From positions 1 through 64,000 of the forward strand of contig NZ_LQOT01000043.1 in the NCBI RefSeq assembly GCF_002101585.1: DNA of 64,000 bases. Reading direction: 5' to 3'. Position numbers and translations under genes: made by a program. The notes under the pieces were generated by a model. It had not been told where the DNA came from. It made no database searches and was given only the letters and a program-made list of their open reading frames with translations. This DNA is from Mycolicibacter engbaekii. GTDB lineage: Bacteria > Actinomycetota > Actinomycetes > Mycobacteriales > Mycobacteriaceae. This document shows, in pieces, positions 27,019 to 39,430 of the stretch (position 1 is its first letter; each line of letters opens with the position of its first letter).

Positions 27019-28959
27019 ATGACGAATCTGAGCCAGCTGAGCTGGCTGCTGGTTGCCCTGCCGACCGCCGGTGCGCTGATCCTGTTACTCGGCGGGCGCC
27101 GAACCGACCGGTGGGGGCACCTGCTGGCCTGCGCCACGGTGCTCGGCTCGTTCGGGATCGGGCTGGCCCTGCTGGCCGACATGCTGGGCCGAGGCCCCGA
27201 CGACCGGTCGATCCACACCCACCTGTTCAGCTGGGTGCCGGTGGGTGCCCTGCAGGTCGACTTCGGAGTGCTCATCGACCAGCTCTCGATCTGCTTCGTG
27301 CTGCTGATCACCGGCGTGGGCGCGTTGATCCACATCTACTCGACCGGCTACATGAAGCACGATCCCGACCGCCGGCGCTTCTTTGCCTACCTGAACCTGT
27401 TCGTCGCCGCGATGCTGCTGCTGGTGGTCGCCGACAACTACCTGGGCCTCTACGTCGGCTGGGAAGGCGTCGGCCTGGCGTCCTACCTGCTGATCGGCTT
27501 CTGGTACGCCCGGCCGGTGGCGGCCGCGGCGGGCAAAAAGGCCTTCGTGTCCAACCGCGTAGGCGATATCGGACTGTCGTTGGCGATGTTCGTGATGTTC
27601 GCCGGATTCGGCACGCTGTCCTTCGACGGCCTGTTCGGCGCGGTCGGCGAGGCCGGCCCCAGCGGCCTGACCACTGCCATCGGCCTGCTGCTGCTGGTGG
27701 GTGCCTGCGCCAAGTCCGCACAGGTGCCGCTGCAGGCCTGGTTGTTCGACGCGATGGAAGGCCCGACGCCGGTATCGGCGCTGATCCACGCCGCCACCAT
27801 GGTGACCGCCGGCGTCTACCTGATCGTGCGGTCGGGCCCGGTGTTCGACCTGTCCCCCGACGCCCGCCTGGCCGTGGTCGTGGTCGGCGCCCTCACGCTG
27901 CTGTTCGGTGCCATCATCGGCTGCGCCAACGACGACATCAAACGAGCCCTGGCCGCCTCCACGGTGAGCCAGATCGGCTACATGGTGCTGGCCGCAGGCC
28001 TGGGCCCGGCCGGCTACGCGGTGGCGATCATGCACCTGCTCACCCACGGCTTCTTCAAGGCCGGACTGTTCCTGGGCTCCGGGTCGGTGATGCACGGGAT
28101 GAACGACGAGCAGAACATGCGTCGCTACGGCGCCCTGCGCAGCTTCATGCCGGTGACCTTCGTGACGTTCGGGTTGTGCTACCTGGCGATCATCGGGGTG
28201 CCGCCGTTCGCCGGCTACTGGTCCAAGGACGCCATCATCGAGGCCGCCCTGGCCACCGGCGGCACCCGCGGCTGGATCCTGGGGGCCGTGACCATCCTGG
28301 GCGCCGGTATCACCGCCTTCTACATGACCCGCGTGATGCTGATGACGTTCGGCGGCGAACGCCGTTGGGCGGCCGACGAGAGCGAGGTGACCGCGGAACG
28401 GGCACTGCAGCACCCGCACGAATCGCCGTCGGTGATGACCTGGCCGATGATCGTGCTGGCAGTCGGCGCCGTCTTCGCCGGCGGCGCGCTGGCCGTCGGC
28501 GGGCGCTTGGAGCACTGGCTGGAGCCGGTGGTCAGCTCGGTGGCGGCGGTCGGCGAAGACCACGCGGCGCACGCCATCCCGGCCTGGCTTACCGGAGCCA
28601 TCACCCTGGGAGTCGTCCTGGTCGGTGTCGCGGTGGCCTACAACATGTACGGCCGCAAGCCGATACCGATCACCGCTCCCACCGACGTCTCGGCGCTGAC
28701 GGTGGCGGCCCGCAACTATCTCTACGGCGATGCCTTCAACGAGGAGGTGCTGATGCGTCCGGGTAACCGACTTGCCCAAGACCTGGTCAAGGTGGACGAC
28801 GGGGTGATCGACGGTTCGGTCAACACCGGAGCGGGGCTGGTCGCGATCGCCTCATATCTGGTGCGGCGCCTGCAGACCGGCTTCGTGCGCTCGTATGCGC
28901 TGACGATGCTCGCCGGTGCGGTCCTGGTCGTGGCGATGGTGCTGGCGGTGCAGCTGTGA
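27019..28959 (+). CDS. nuoL: NADH-quinone oxidoreductase subunit L (antiporter-like)
   Basis: A 646-residue proton-pumping subunit with about 16 hydrophobic helices and the long C-terminal lateral helix. The antiporter-type core is visible: [19 protein letters not shown] with its Glu, [31 protein letters not shown] with Lys and His, and the Lys/His pair later ([30 protein letters not shown]). Starts 15 bases after nuoK; stop overlaps nuoM GTG. Confidence 0.96.
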   Translation: MTNLSQLSWLLVALPTAGALILLLGGRRTDRWGHLLACATVLGSFGIGLALLADMLGRGPDDRSIHTHLFSWVPVGALQVDFGVLIDQLSICFVLLITGVGALIHIYSTGYMKHDPDRRRFFAYLNLFVAAMLLLVVADNYLGLYVGWEGVGLASYLLIGFWYARPVAAAAGKKAFVSNRVGDIGLSLAMFVMFAGFGTLSFDGLFGAVGEAGPSGLTTAIGLLLLVGACAKSAQVPLQAWLFDAMEGPTPVSALIHAATMVTAGVYLIVRSGPVFDLSPDARLAVVVVGALTLLFGAIIGCANDDIKRALAASTVSQIGYMVLAAGLGPAGYAVAIMHLLTHGFFKAGLFLGSGSVMHGMNDEQNMRRYGALRSFMPVTFVTFGLCYLAIIGVPPFAGYWSKDAIIEAALATGGTRGWILGAVTILGAGITAFYMTRVMLMTFGGERRWAADESEVTAERALQHPHESPSVMTWPMIVLAVGAVFAGGALAVGGRLEHWLEPVVSSVAAVGEDHAAHAIPAWLTGAITLGVVLVGVAVAYNMYGRKPIPITAPTDVSALTVAARNYLYGDAFNEEVLMRPGNRLAQDLVKVDDGVIDGSVNTGAGLVAIASYLVRRLQTGFVRSYALTMLAGAVLVVAMVLAVQL

Positions 28960-30560
28960 ACGCCAACGCGAGCGTGCCCTGGCTGAGCCTGCTGTGGCTG
29001 CTGCCGCTGGTCGGCGCCGGGCTGGTGATCGTGTTGCCGGCCGGCCGGCCGGGCCTGGCTAAGTACACCGGCCTGCTGGTCAGCCTTGCCACGCTGGGGG
29101 TGGCCGTCGTGGTCACCGTCGGGTTCGACACCACTCCGGTGTCCGCCCCCTACCAGTTCGTCGAATCCCATTCCTGGATACCGGCGTTCGGGGCGAGCTA
29201 CACCCTGGGGGTGGACGGCATCGCGGTGATCCTGGCGTTGCTGACCGCCGGGCTGGTGCCGCTGCTGATGCTGGCCGGGTGGAACGACGGGGAGACCGGC
29301 GACGATGCTGACGACGCGCCGCGCCCGGCAGGTCGCGCGCGGGGACCGCACGCATTCGCGGCGCTGACGCTGACCGTCGAGGCGATGGTGCTGATCTCGC
29401 TGGTCTCGCTGGACGTCCTGCTGTTCTACGTGTTCTTCGAAGCCATGCTGATCCCGATGTACTTCATGATCGGCGGCTTCGGCAGGGGCGCAAAGCGTTC
29501 CCAGGCGGCCCTGAAGTTCCTGCTGTACAACCTGTTCGGTGGCCTGATCATGCTGGCCGCCGTGATCGGGGTGTACGTGGCCAGTTCCGGGGCAGGCTCG
29601 TCCGGCGGCACTTTCGACTTCCGCGAACTGGTCTCGATCTTCTCGCCGGCGACCACCACCGTGGATCCGGGCGTCCTCAAGCTGCTGTTCGTCGGCTTCA
29701 TGTTCGCCTTCGCCGTCAAAGCTCCGCTGTGGCCGCTGCACCGGTGGCTGCCCGACGCGGCGGTGGAATCCACCCCCGCGACCGCGGTGCTGATGATGGC
29801 GGTGATGGACAAAGTGGGCACCTTCGGGATGCTGCGCTATTGCCTGCAGCTGTTCCCGGACGCATCCACCTATTTCCGGCCGACCATCATCGCGCTCGCG
29901 GTCATCGGAGTGGTCTACGGCGCGATGGTGGCGATCGGGCAACGCGACATCATGCGGTTGATCGCCTACACCTCGATCTCCCACTTCGGGTTCATCATTC
30001 TGGGGATCTTCGTGATGACCAGCCAGGGACAGAGCGGTTCGACGCTGTACATGCTCAACCACGGATTGTCCACGGCGGCCTTGTTCTTGATCGCCGGGTT
30101 CCTGATCGCCCGGCGCGGCGGCACCAGGGCGATCGCCGACTACGGTGGCGTGCAGAAGGTGGCCCCGGTGCTGGCCGGCACCTTCATGGTCGCCGCGATG
30201 GCCACCCTCTCACTGCCGGGCCTGGCCCCGTTCATCAGTGAATTCCTGGTGCTCATCGGCACGTTCAACCGGTACTGGGTGGCGGCGGCGGTCGGCTCCA
30301 CGGCGTTGGTGTTGTCGTCGATCTACATGCTGTGGCTGTACCAGCGGGTGATGACCGGACCTGTCGCGCACGGCAATGAACGCATCCACGATCTGGTTCC
30401 GCGCGAGCTGCTGGTCGTCACACCGTTGATCGCGCTGTTGCTGTTCCTCGGCTTCTACCCCAAACCGGCGCTGGACATCATCAATCCGGGCGTCGAGCAC
30501 ACCTTGACCACGATCGGTCAGACCGACCCGGCACCGCTGACCGCTGAGGGGGCGCACTGA
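28956..30560 (+). CDS. nuoM: NADH-quinone oxidoreductase subunit M (antiporter-like)
   Basis: A 534-residue antiporter-like proton pump. Key residues lie in [19 protein letters not shown] (Glu), [20 protein letters not shown] (Lys, His) and [18 protein letters not shown]; a further basic site is in [12 protein letters not shown] soluble insertion of about 30 acidic residues ([20 protein letters not shown]) follows the fourth helix, a mycobacterial feature. GTG start. Confidence 0.95.
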   Translation: MNANASVPWLSLLWLLPLVGAGLVIVLPAGRPGLAKYTGLLVSLATLGVAVVVTVGFDTTPVSAPYQFVESHSWIPAFGASYTLGVDGIAVILALLTAGLVPLLMLAGWNDGETGDDADDAPRPAGRARGPHAFAALTLTVEAMVLISLVSLDVLLFYVFFEAMLIPMYFMIGGFGRGAKRSQAALKFLLYNLFGGLIMLAAVIGVYVASSGAGSSGGTFDFRELVSIFSPATTTVDPGVLKLLFVGFMFAFAVKAPLWPLHRWLPDAAVESTPATAVLMMAVMDKVGTFGMLRYCLQLFPDASTYFRPTIIALAVIGVVYGAMVAIGQRDIMRLIAYTSISHFGFIILGIFVMTSQGQSGSTLYMLNHGLSTAALFLIAGFLIARRGGTRAIADYGGVQKVAPVLAGTFMVAAMATLSLPGLAPFISEFLVLIGTFNRYWVAAAVGSTALVLSSIYMLWLYQRVMTGPVAHGNERIHDLVPRELLVVTPLIALLLFLGFYPKPALDIINPGVEHTLTTIGQTDPAPLTAEGAH

Positions 30561-30562
30561 CC

Positions 30563-32164
30563 ATGGCGGGCATGCCAATCCCATCTGTCGAATACGGCCT
30601 CGTGCTGCCGCTGCTGATCGTCTTCGGCACCGCGGTGGCCGGCGTGGCCGTCGAAGCGTTCGTCCCGCGCCGGGCGCGCTATGCGACCCAAGTGCTGCTC
30701 GCCGTCGGCGGCCTGGCCGCCGCGTTCGCCGCAATCATCGAAGTGGGCCGCGAACTGCCGGCCGACGGCCGCGTCGCGGTACTGGGCGCGGTGGCGGTGG
30801 ACCGGCCGGTGCTGGTGCTGCAGGCCACCATCGCACTGGTGGGGATCATGGCCGTGGTGTTCATGGCGGAGCGCAACATCGGCACCGGCGTTGTCGAAGG
30901 TCCGGGTGCCGCGACCGCGCCGACGGCACCGCCGCGCGCGGGTATGGACGCGTTCACGCCCCAGGCGTCGGCGGTGCCCGACAGCGTCGCCGAACTCGAC
31001 GCCGCCCGGGCCGGGGTGACCCAGACCGAGGTGTTCCCGCTGACCGTGCTGGCGATCGGTGGCATGATGGTGTTCCCCGCCGCCAACGATCTGGTCACCA
31101 TGTTCGTGGCACTGGAAGTGCTCTCCCTGCCGCTGTATCTGCTGTGCGGTCTGGCCCGCTACCGCCGCCTGCTCTCCCAGGAAGCAGCACTGAAGTATTT
31201 CTTGCTGGGCGCGTTCTCCTCGGCGCTGTTCCTGTTCGGTGCGGCTTTGCTTTACGGCGCCACCGGGACGCTGACCCTGACAGAGATCGGCGAGCGGCTG
31301 TTCGCCCACAGCGGCGACCCGCTGGCGCTGATCGGCGCCGGCCTGATCCTGGTCGGCCTGTTCTTCAAAGTCGGCGCCGTGCCCTTCCATTCATGGGTGC
31401 CCGACGTCTATGTCGGAGCGCCGACACCGGTGACCGGATTCATGGCGGCCGCCACCAAAGTCGCCGCCTTCGGGGCGATGCTGCGCATCCTCTACGTCGC
31501 GCTGCCGGCGCTGCACGACCAGTGGCGTCCCCTGCTGTGGCTGATCGCAATTGTGACCATGGTGGTCGCCACCATCGCAGCGATCACCCAGACCGAGGTC
31601 AAGAGGATGCTCGCCTATTCCTCGATCGCGCACGCGGGTTTCGTGCTGACCGGCGTCTTGTCCGCGATCCCGGCCGGCGTCTCTGCGACGCTGTTCTACT
31701 TGGTCGCCTACAGCTTCTCCACCGTGGGCGCCTTCGCCGTGGTGAATCTGATCCGTGGCTCCAGCGGTGAAGAGGAACTCGACATGGCCCGGTGGGCAGG
31801 GCTGGGCCGGCGCTATCCCGTGGTGGGCTTGCTGTTTTCGATGTTCCTGCTGGCCTTCGCCGGCATTCCGCTCACCAGTGGCTTCATCAGTAAATTCGCG
31901 GTCTTCAAAGCCGCCGCCGAAGGCGGCGCCGCACCGCTGGTGGTGGTGGGCGTGGTCGCCAGCGGTGTGGCCGCCTACTTCTACGTCCGGGTGATCGTGT
32001 TGATGTTCTTCACCGACTCCCCTGCCGATCCGCCGAACCTGGTTCTACCCAGCGTCTGGAGCAAGGCGGCGATCGCCCTGTGCGCAGCGGTGACGGTGTT
32101 GCTGGGAGTGTTCCCGCAGCCACTGCTGGACCTGGTGGACGCGGCAACGCAATTCGCGCAGTAA
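30563..32164 (+). CDS. nuoN: NADH-quinone oxidoreductase subunit N (antiporter-like)
   Basis: A 533-residue antiporter-like subunit that closes the operon. Signatures are FVALEVLSLPLYLLCGLARY (Glu), FFKVGAVPFHSWVPDVYVGAPTPV (Lys) and TEVKRMLAYSSIAHAGFVLTG. As in NuoM, a soluble loop (VEGPGAATAPTAPPRAGMDAF) interrupts the early helices. Two bases separate it from nuoM. Forty-one bases after its stop the next, unrelated gene begins; no clear terminator is seen. Confidence 0.95.
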   Translation: MAGMPIPSVEYGLVLPLLIVFGTAVAGVAVEAFVPRRARYATQVLLAVGGLAAAFAAIIEVGRELPADGRVAVLGAVAVDRPVLVLQATIALVGIMAVVFMAERNIGTGVVEGPGAATAPTAPPRAGMDAFTPQASAVPDSVAELDAARAGVTQTEVFPLTVLAIGGMMVFPAANDLVTMFVALEVLSLPLYLLCGLARYRRLLSQEAALKYFLLGAFSSALFLFGAALLYGATGTLTLTEIGERLFAHSGDPLALIGAGLILVGLFFKVGAVPFHSWVPDVYVGAPTPVTGFMAAATKVAAFGAMLRILYVALPALHDQWRPLLWLIAIVTMVVATIAAITQTEVKRMLAYSSIAHAGFVLTGVLSAIPAGVSATLFYLVAYSFSTVGAFAVVNLIRGSSGEEELDMARWAGLGRRYPVVGLLFSMFLLAFAGIPLTSGFISKFAVFKAAAEGGAAPLVVVGVVASGVAAYFYVRVIVLMFFTDSPADPPNLVLPSVWSKAAIALCAAVTVLLGVFPQPLLDLVDAATQFAQ

Positions 32165-32205
32165 GCGGGGTATGCCCGTCGCCCCGGGCGGGTACACCCC
32201 CGGAT

Positions 32206-32694
32206 ATGGGCGACGAGTCATTTCAGCAGCTGGTCAGCATGCTGGACTACACCATGTTCGTGGTCACCACCCGGGCACACGACGAGACCTCGGGCTGCCT
32301 GGTGGGCTTCGCCACCCAGACCAGCATCGATCCGGCCAGATTCCTGGTGGGAATTTCCAAACGCAACCACACCTTCGCCGTGGCGGCCGCATCCGAGCAC
32401 TTGGCCGTCCACGTACTGGCCCGCGACGACATGGAGCTGGCCCGGCTGTTCGGCAGCCAGACCGGGGACGACATCAACAAATTCGAGCACTGCGCCTGGC
32501 ACCGCGGTCCGGAGGGAATGCCCATCCTCGATGCGGCACCGGGATGGTTCGTCGGCAAGACCCTGCGCCGCATCGACCTCGGCGACCATCTCGGCTACCT
32601 GTTGGAGCCGGTCGCCGCGGAAGCCGAGACGCGCACCCCCGACTTGCTGTCGCTTGCCGACGTCGTGGACCTGGAACCGGGCCACAGCGCCTGA
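32206..32694 (+). CDS. Flavin reductase-like FMN-binding protein
   Basis: A 162-residue split-barrel flavin-binding protein. Typical segments are MLDYTMFVVTTRAHDETSGCLVGFATQTSIDPARFLVGISKRNHT, given here only as landmarks for residues 9-55 (shortened: YTMFVVTTR, GCLVGFATQ, FLVGISKRNHT), then LAVHVLARDDMELARLFGSQTGDDINKFEHC. Such proteins reduce FMN with NAD(P)H or bind it as a small oxidoreductase. The ATG has no obvious ribosome site; an earlier in-frame start would overlap nuoN. It may ride on nuo read-through. Partner monooxygenase unknown, though a flavin-dependent monooxygenase is encoded at 48524. Confidence 0.7.
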   Translation: MGDESFQQLVSMLDYTMFVVTTRAHDETSGCLVGFATQTSIDPARFLVGISKRNHTFAVAAASEHLAVHVLARDDMELARLFGSQTGDDINKFEHCAWHRGPEGMPILDAAPGWFVGKTLRRIDLGDHLGYLLEPVAAEAETRTPDLLSLADVVDLEPGHSA

Positions 32695-32713
32695 GCACTC
32701 ACCGCCGCAGCGC

Positions 32714-33712
32714 TCAGGCCGGTTCGCGCAGCGGCAGACCCGCGGCCCGGTAGATCGCGTCGATGACCGCCATGTTCTCGATCGCGTCCTGCGGGGTGGT
32801 CCGAACCGGGGCGCCGCGCAGCACGGCGGCGGCGAACGCGTCGAGCTGGTAGGCATAGGAAGCCCGATGGCTGAACCGCTCCACCCGCCTGCCCCGCCGG
32901 GTGCGAACCCCCAATCGGTGAAAGTACTGGGGCATCAACGGGTTGAGCGCGCGCAGCTCGCCGTGTTCGCCGATCACGCGGGCGCTGATCTGCAACAGGT
33001 TCGACGACCACAGCGAACAACGGATCGTCCCGGTGTGCCCGCCCGGAAACTGCAGCCGCGCCGTCATCGCCCGGTCCACGAACCGATCACGCAGTTTCGC
33101 CTGCGCCTGCACGACGTCGGGGGTCCCGCCGCCGAAGGTACGGGCCATGTGGACCGCGTAGCAGCCGGCGTCCATCAACGCTCCGCCGGCCAGCGGGTAG
33201 TGGTAACGGATGTCGGAGAACCACGGCAGGGGAAAACTGAGCGCGGCGTCGACCCGCTGGAGCTTGCCCAATTCACCCGAGGCGATGATCTCCTCGATGC
33301 GAAGTGTCATCGGGTGATAGCGGTAGTGGAACGCCTCCATCACCACCAGGTCGGTGCGCGCGGCGGCCGCGGCGATCGCCCGGGCCTCCTCGGCGTTGGC
33401 GGTGAACGGTTTCTCGCACAGCACATGCTTGCCGGCATCCAGCGCTGCGCGCGTCCACCTGCCGTGCAGGTGGTTGGGCAACGGGATGTACACGGCGTCG
33501 ACGGCCGGGTCGGCGATCAGCGCGTCGTAGCTGTCGTGGACCCGCTCGATGCGGTGCTTGCCGGCGAAGGCACGGGCGCGACCGACGTCGCGCGCTGCCA
33601 CGGCGCTGACCACCACTTCCGGGTTGGCGGCGGCGGGCTTGAGCAGTGCATCCGGGGCGATCCGGGCCGCCCCCAGCACTCCGATGCGCAGCACCGGGGT
33701 GATTCCGGTCAT
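32714..33712 (-). CDS. Gfo/Idh/MocA-family NAD(P)-dependent oxidoreductase
   Basis: A 332-residue sugar-type dehydrogenase. The Rossmann start is LRIGVLGAARIAPDALL. The family Glu-Lys-Pro is in GKHVLCEKPFTANAEEA (Lys is catalytic) and is followed by MEAFHYRYHPM and GGALMDAGCYAVHMAR. The substrate is probably a cyclic polyol or sugar derivative. It is the third gene of a minus-strand unit after TetR and PIG-L genes; its ATG overlaps the PIG-L stop by 4 bases, so the two enzymes are made together. Confidence 0.85.
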   Translation of the reverse strand: MTGITPVLRIGVLGAARIAPDALLKPAAANPEVVVSAVAARDVGRARAFAGKHRIERVHDSYDALIADPAVDAVYIPLPNHLHGRWTRAALDAGKHVLCEKPFTANAEEARAIAAAAARTDLVVMEAFHYRYHPMTLRIEEIIASGELGKLQRVDAALSFPLPWFSDIRYHYPLAGGALMDAGCYAVHMARTFGGGTPDVVQAQAKLRDRFVDRAMTARLQFPGGHTGTIRCSLWSSNLLQISARVIGEHGELRALNPLMPQYFHRLGVRTRRGRRVERFSHRASYAYQLDAFAAAVLRGAPVRTTPQDAIENMAVIDAIYRAAGLPLREPA

Positions 33713-34404
33713 GCCTCGGCGCTCCGGATGAGTCGGAAACCGGCCAACCGGCGGCCGGGCAGCGCCGACGTCGTCATATCGACCACCTTGCGTGCCTGCT
33801 CACCTACCGCTGTGGCGGGGTCGAGCACCGACAGGTAGACCTCGTGGGCGGCCAGCGACTCCACCGCGGTGTCGAGGTAGGCGTCCACGTCCTCGACGTG
33901 ACTGGGTCCCGGCCCGCCCTGGAAAAGCCAACGGGGCGTGGACGCCATGGCGTCCCAGGCGTCGGTGACGGCGGCAGCGAATTCGATGTGGTCACGCTGA
34001 TTGGGCATCCCCGGCCCGAACTCGGGAGCTCCGTAAACCGCGACCACCACGTCGGGGCGCACGTGCGCGATCACCGAGGCGATCTTGGCCCGCAGTGCCG
34101 GCGTGTTGACGATGTTGCTGTCCGGAAAGTCCCAGAACTCGACGCCGGCGACCGGGTCCACCCCCACGATCGCCGCGGCCCGCCGTTGCTCGGCCTCCCG
34201 CAGAGGGCCCGCCTGCTGCGGATCCATCCCGGCGATACCCCGCTCGCCCCGCGATGCCAGCGCGTAGCGCACCCGTTTGCCGGCGGCGGTCCACTTCGCC
34301 ACCGCTGCCGCGATGCCGTACTCGGGGTCGTCGGGATGCGGAACCAGCACCAGCATCGAGGCCCAGTCCGCCGGGAACGGCAGCGGTTCGTTCGGTGCGG
34401 TCAT
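33709..34404 (-). CDS. PIG-L family Zn-dependent deacetylase
   Basis: A 231-residue member of the GlcNAc-PI de-N-acetylase/MshB family. The zinc motif PHPDDPE has His23 and Asp26; the third ligand His is in NQRDHIEF. SRGERGIAG and EFWDFPDSN are usual in actinobacterial copies. MshB and Mca act in mycothiol metabolism, but this protein is shorter than either (about 290-300 residues) and sits with a Gfo/Idh dehydrogenase, so an N-acetyl or amide-bearing sugar derivative is a better guess. Substrate unknown. Confidence 0.82.
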   Translation of the reverse strand: MTAPNEPLPFPADWASMLVLVPHPDDPEYGIAAAVAKWTAAGKRVRYALASRGERGIAGMDPQQAGPLREAEQRRAAAIVGVDPVAGVEFWDFPDSNIVNTPALRAKIASVIAHVRPDVVVAVYGAPEFGPGMPNQRDHIEFAAAVTDAWDAMASTPRWLFQGGPGPSHVEDVDAYLDTAVESLAAHEVYLSVLDPATAVGEQARKVVDMTTSALPGRRLAGFRLIRSAEA

Positions 34405-34407
34405 GGT

Positions 34408-36199
<1,792 letters not shown>

Positions 36200-36200
<1 letters not shown>

Positions 36201-37315
36201 TGCTGGGGCCACTCGACGAATACCCGGTCCATCAACTACCGCAGCCCATCGCCTGGCCGGGATCCTCGGACCGCAACTTCTACGACCGTTGCTACCTCAA
36301 CGCCCACGACCGAACCGGCGACATCTTCGTGATCACCGGATGCGGCTACTATCCCAACCTCGGCGTCAAAGACGCCTTTGTGCTGGTGCGCCGGGGCGAT
36401 ACCCAGACCGCGGTACACCTGTCCGACGGCATCGACTCCGACCGGCTCAATCAGCGCGTCGGCGCCTACCGCATCGAGGTCACCGATCCCCTGCGCTCAC
36501 TGCGCGTGGTCATGGACGAAACCGACGGTATCGCCCTCGATCTGGCGTGGGAGGGCCTGTTCGACCCGGTGCAGGAGCAGCGTCACATCCTGCGGACCGG
36601 CACCAGGGTGACACTGGACGCGCAGCGCTTCGCCCAACTGGGCTCCTGGAGCGGGCGAATCGCGATCGACGGCGAGGAGATCGCCGTGGACCCCGCGGTC
36701 TGGATCGGATCGCGCGACCGCTCCTGGGGCATCCGCCCGGTCGGTGAACGCGAGCCCGCGGGACGGCCGGCCGACCCGCCGTTCGACGGGATGTGGTGGC
36801 TCTACGTCCCTATGGCATTCGAGGACTTCGCGGTGGTGATGATCGTCCAGGAGGAACCCGATGGGTTCCGCTCACTCAACGACTGCAGCCGGATCTGGCG
36901 CGACGGCCGTGTCGAACAGCTTGGCTGGCCGCGGATTTCGACCCGCTACCGATCGGGCACCCGGATCGCCACCGGCGCCACCATCGTGGCCACTCGCCCG
37001 GACGGCACGCCGGTGGTGTTCGAGGTGGAATCCAAACTGACGGTCCCCATTCACGTCGGTGGCGGTTACGGCGGCGACATCGACTGGCTGCACGGCGAGT
37101 GGAAGGGCGAGAAGTTCACCGAGCGCCTGACCTACGACATGACCGATCCGGCCATCCTGGGGCGCGCCAGTTTCGGAATGATCGACCACGTGGGGCGTGC
37201 GGTATGCCGCGAGGGCGACGCCGACCCGGTCGAGGGCTGGGGCCTCTACGAGCACGGTGTGTTGGGCCGTCACGACCCGAGCGGGTTCCCCGACTGGGTC
37301 ACGATGGCGCCCTAG
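36200..37315 (+). CDS. Uncharacterised protein coupled to the APH-type kinase
   Basis: A 371-residue protein that I do not recognise with certainty; it resembles the actinobacterial DUF7064/DUF7065 pair of domains. The text is rich in aromatic residues and beta-strand pattern (FVLVRRGDTQTAVHLSDG, WSGRIAIDGEEIAVDP, WIGSRDRSWGIRPVG, MWWLYVPMAFEDFAVVMIVQ), suggesting two lipocalin-like beta sandwiches. No signal peptide or catalytic motif. Coupled by TGATG to the kinase gene, so they probably act on the same compound. It ends 13 bases from the convergent F420-type oxidoreductase gene. Confidence 0.65.
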
Positions 37316-37328
37316 GGTGTAGCCGCCG

Positions 37329-38327
37329 TCAACGCAGGTTGGCGACGATCTCACCGATCAGCGCCGGTGCGATCGGCGCCGCCTGGTAGACGCATACCGT
37401 ATCGGCGACTCCGTCGACCCGGTCGCGGATACGCTCTGCCACTTGCGCCGGCGTGCCGCAGGCGGCAATGGTGTGCAGGATTTCGTCGTTGATCAGCGGA
37501 CCCATCTGCGCCCACCTGCCCTGCTTGGACAGTGCGTTGAGTTCGGGTTGCAGGTCCTGCCAGCCGTGTGCGGCCAGCACCGGGGCGTAGGCCGGAGTCG
37601 AGGCATAGAACCCGAGCAGTGTCCGGGTGGCGGCCTCGGCGGCCTGCCGTTGCGCCTCGGTGGCGCCGGTGGCCACGATGATCTCGGGGACCACGGTGAA
37701 GTCCTCGGCGCGGCGCCCGGCGCGGTCGAGCCCGGTACGCACCGCCGGCAGGGTGTTCTGGTGCAGAAATCGCTTGGTGGAGAACGGCATCACCAGCAGT
37801 CCGTCTGCATGCTCAGCGGCGGCCCGAGTCAGCCGCGGACCCAGCGCGCCGACGAAGATCGGCGGTGCGCCATAGGGGTTCGGCCCCGGCGAGAATGTCG
37901 GGGTCATCAACGTATGCCGGTAATAGTCGCCCCGAAAATCCAAGCGGGCACCGGTGTTCCAGGACTCGAAGATCGCCCGCAGCGCCGAGACCAGCTCCAC
38001 CATGCGGTCCACCGGCCGGTCGAACGCGGCCCCGAATCGCTTCTCGATCTGGGTGCGCACCTGCGTGCCCAAACCGAGAATGAAGCGCCCGCCGCTGAGC
38101 AGCTGGTGGTCGTTGGCCTGATGCGCCAAATGGATCGGGTTACGCGGGAACGCGATCGCGACGTTGGTCATCAGGTCCAGGCCGCCCACGCCGGCAGCCA
38201 GTGTCAACGGGGCGAACACGTCATGGGGGCCTTCGAAGGTGAACACCCCGTCGACGCCGGCATCGCGAAGCTCACGGGCCTGAGCGACGACACCGGTCAG
38301 CCCGCTGAGGGCAGCCAGGACCTTCAA
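37329..38327 (-). CDS. LLM-class F420-dependent oxidoreductase
   Basis: A 332-residue luciferase-like TIM-barrel protein. AGVDGVFTFEGPHDVFAPL, GLDLMTNVAIAFPRNPIHLA, LLSGGRFILGLGTQVRTQIEKRF (shortened to the GRF-LGLG core) and APPIFVGALGPRLTRAAAEHADG are typical of mycobacterial members, most of which use cofactor F420 rather than FMN. The start codon is TTG at 38327 with no clear ribosome site, so it is uncertain. The alpha/beta hydrolase gene lies 16 bases upstream, same strand. Confidence 0.82.
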   Translation of the reverse strand: MKVLAALSGLTGVVAQARELRDAGVDGVFTFEGPHDVFAPLTLAAGVGGLDLMTNVAIAFPRNPIHLAHQANDHQLLSGGRFILGLGTQVRTQIEKRFGAAFDRPVDRMVELVSALRAIFESWNTGARLDFRGDYYRHTLMTPTFSPGPNPYGAPPIFVGALGPRLTRAAAEHADGLLVMPFSTKRFLHQNTLPAVRTGLDRAGRRAEDFTVVPEIIVATGATEAQRQAAEAATRTLLGFYASTPAYAPVLAAHGWQDLQPELNALSKQGRWAQMGPLINDEILHTIAACGTPAQVAERIRDRVDGVADTVCVYQAAPIAPALIGEIVANLR

Positions 38328-38343
38328 CGCAGTTCCGGGGTCC

Positions 38344-39330
38344 CTACGAGCCGAATTCGGCGCCGACGGCGACGTCGCCCGCCGACCCGGTGGCCATGGC
38401 GGCCAGGGCGCGCAGCTCTCGGTTCACCACGGCAGGGTGCTCGAGGATCGAGCAGTGTCCCCCGCTGAGTTCGATGAATCGGGCGAGGTTGGGCACGGCG
38501 TCGGCGATCCGGTGCGACACCCGCAGCGGCAACAACCTGTCGCGGGTGCTGCCGATGACCAGCGTCGGCACGGTCAGCCCGTCGAGGTTGATGAAAGACC
38601 CCTGCCCGAGCGAGTCGGCCAGCACCCGCACCCAGTGGCCGCGGCCGGCCGCCGGAGTCTTGGCGAACAAGTCGCAGATCAGCGCGTTGACCCACGGGTC
38701 GGCCTCACCGCCGACGGCAAGCATGCGCACGAATCGCCGAACCGCCACGTGCGCCGGCCCGGCGATCGGGACGTTGCCGAAGGTCAGCAGCGCGCGGCGC
38801 GCGGTTTCCACGCGCACCCGTTGCACCGGCGGCGGCACCCGGAACAGGTCCACCTCGGCCAGCAGATTGCCGGAGGTCGTGTTGATCAGCGCGACGGCAT
38901 CGGCGCGCTCCTGAACGCGGTGCCGGAACCGGTCCGACCAGGCGTTGATCGCGATACCGCCCATCGAGTGGCCGGCGATGACGGCACGCTCCCCCGGTGC
39001 CAGGGTGGCCTCGAGCACCGAGTCCAGATCCGATGCCAGGTGGGTCAGGCTGTATCCGCCGCGCCGGGGTACCCCGCTGCGTCCGTGACCACGGTGGTCA
39101 TAGGCGATCACCCGGTGGTCGGTGCTCAGGTCGGCGATCTGGTGGCCCCACACGCGGATGGCGCAGGTGATGCCGTGCGCGAGCACAATCGGATAGCCGT
39201 CTGGCGGGCCGAAGACCTGGGTGTGCAGCCGGGTTCCGTCGGCAGCCCGGACCTCCAGGGTGCGAGCCGGCGGCAACGCCGCCGGGAACGTGCCGGCATT
39301 CCGCCGCCGGCTGGACCGTTGAGCACTCAT
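38344..39330 (-). CDS. Alpha/beta hydrolase
   Basis: A 328-residue hydrolase with the oxyanion segment LAHGITCAIRVWGHQ, the elbow GHSMGG (nucleophile Ser), the late acid in VIGSTRDRLLPL and the terminal His in LSGGHCSILEHP. YDHRGHGRSG is typical of esterases and epoxide-hydrolase relatives. ATG 39330 is favoured by a GAGG ribosome site over GTG 39336. Substrate unknown; probably co-transcribed with the F420-type oxidoreductase. Confidence 0.82.
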   Translation of the reverse strand: MSAQRSSRRRNAGTFPAALPPARTLEVRAADGTRLHTQVFGPPDGYPIVLAHGITCAIRVWGHQIADLSTDHRVIAYDHRGHGRSGVPRRGGYSLTHLASDLDSVLEATLAPGERAVIAGHSMGGIAINAWSDRFRHRVQERADAVALINTTSGNLLAEVDLFRVPPPVQRVRVETARRALLTFGNVPIAGPAHVAVRRFVRMLAVGGEADPWVNALICDLFAKTPAAGRGHWVRVLADSLGQGSFINLDGLTVPTLVIGSTRDRLLPLRVSHRIADAVPNLARFIELSGGHCSILEHPAVVNRELRALAAMATGSAGDVAVGAEFGS

Positions 39331-39430
39331 CGCCACACCTCATCGGTAATGCGGCAACACTGCCGCATCGCGAGCATACGCCGGAGTGGACTAGGTTTTC
39401 GGGGAGGCACTACGGACGGAGGGCTCGCCG

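Noticed and set aside
27085..28779. Minus-strand open frame of 564 codons opposite nuoL
   Set aside because: Composition (His, Gln, Gly, Arg) is that of a frame shadow; nuoL is certain.
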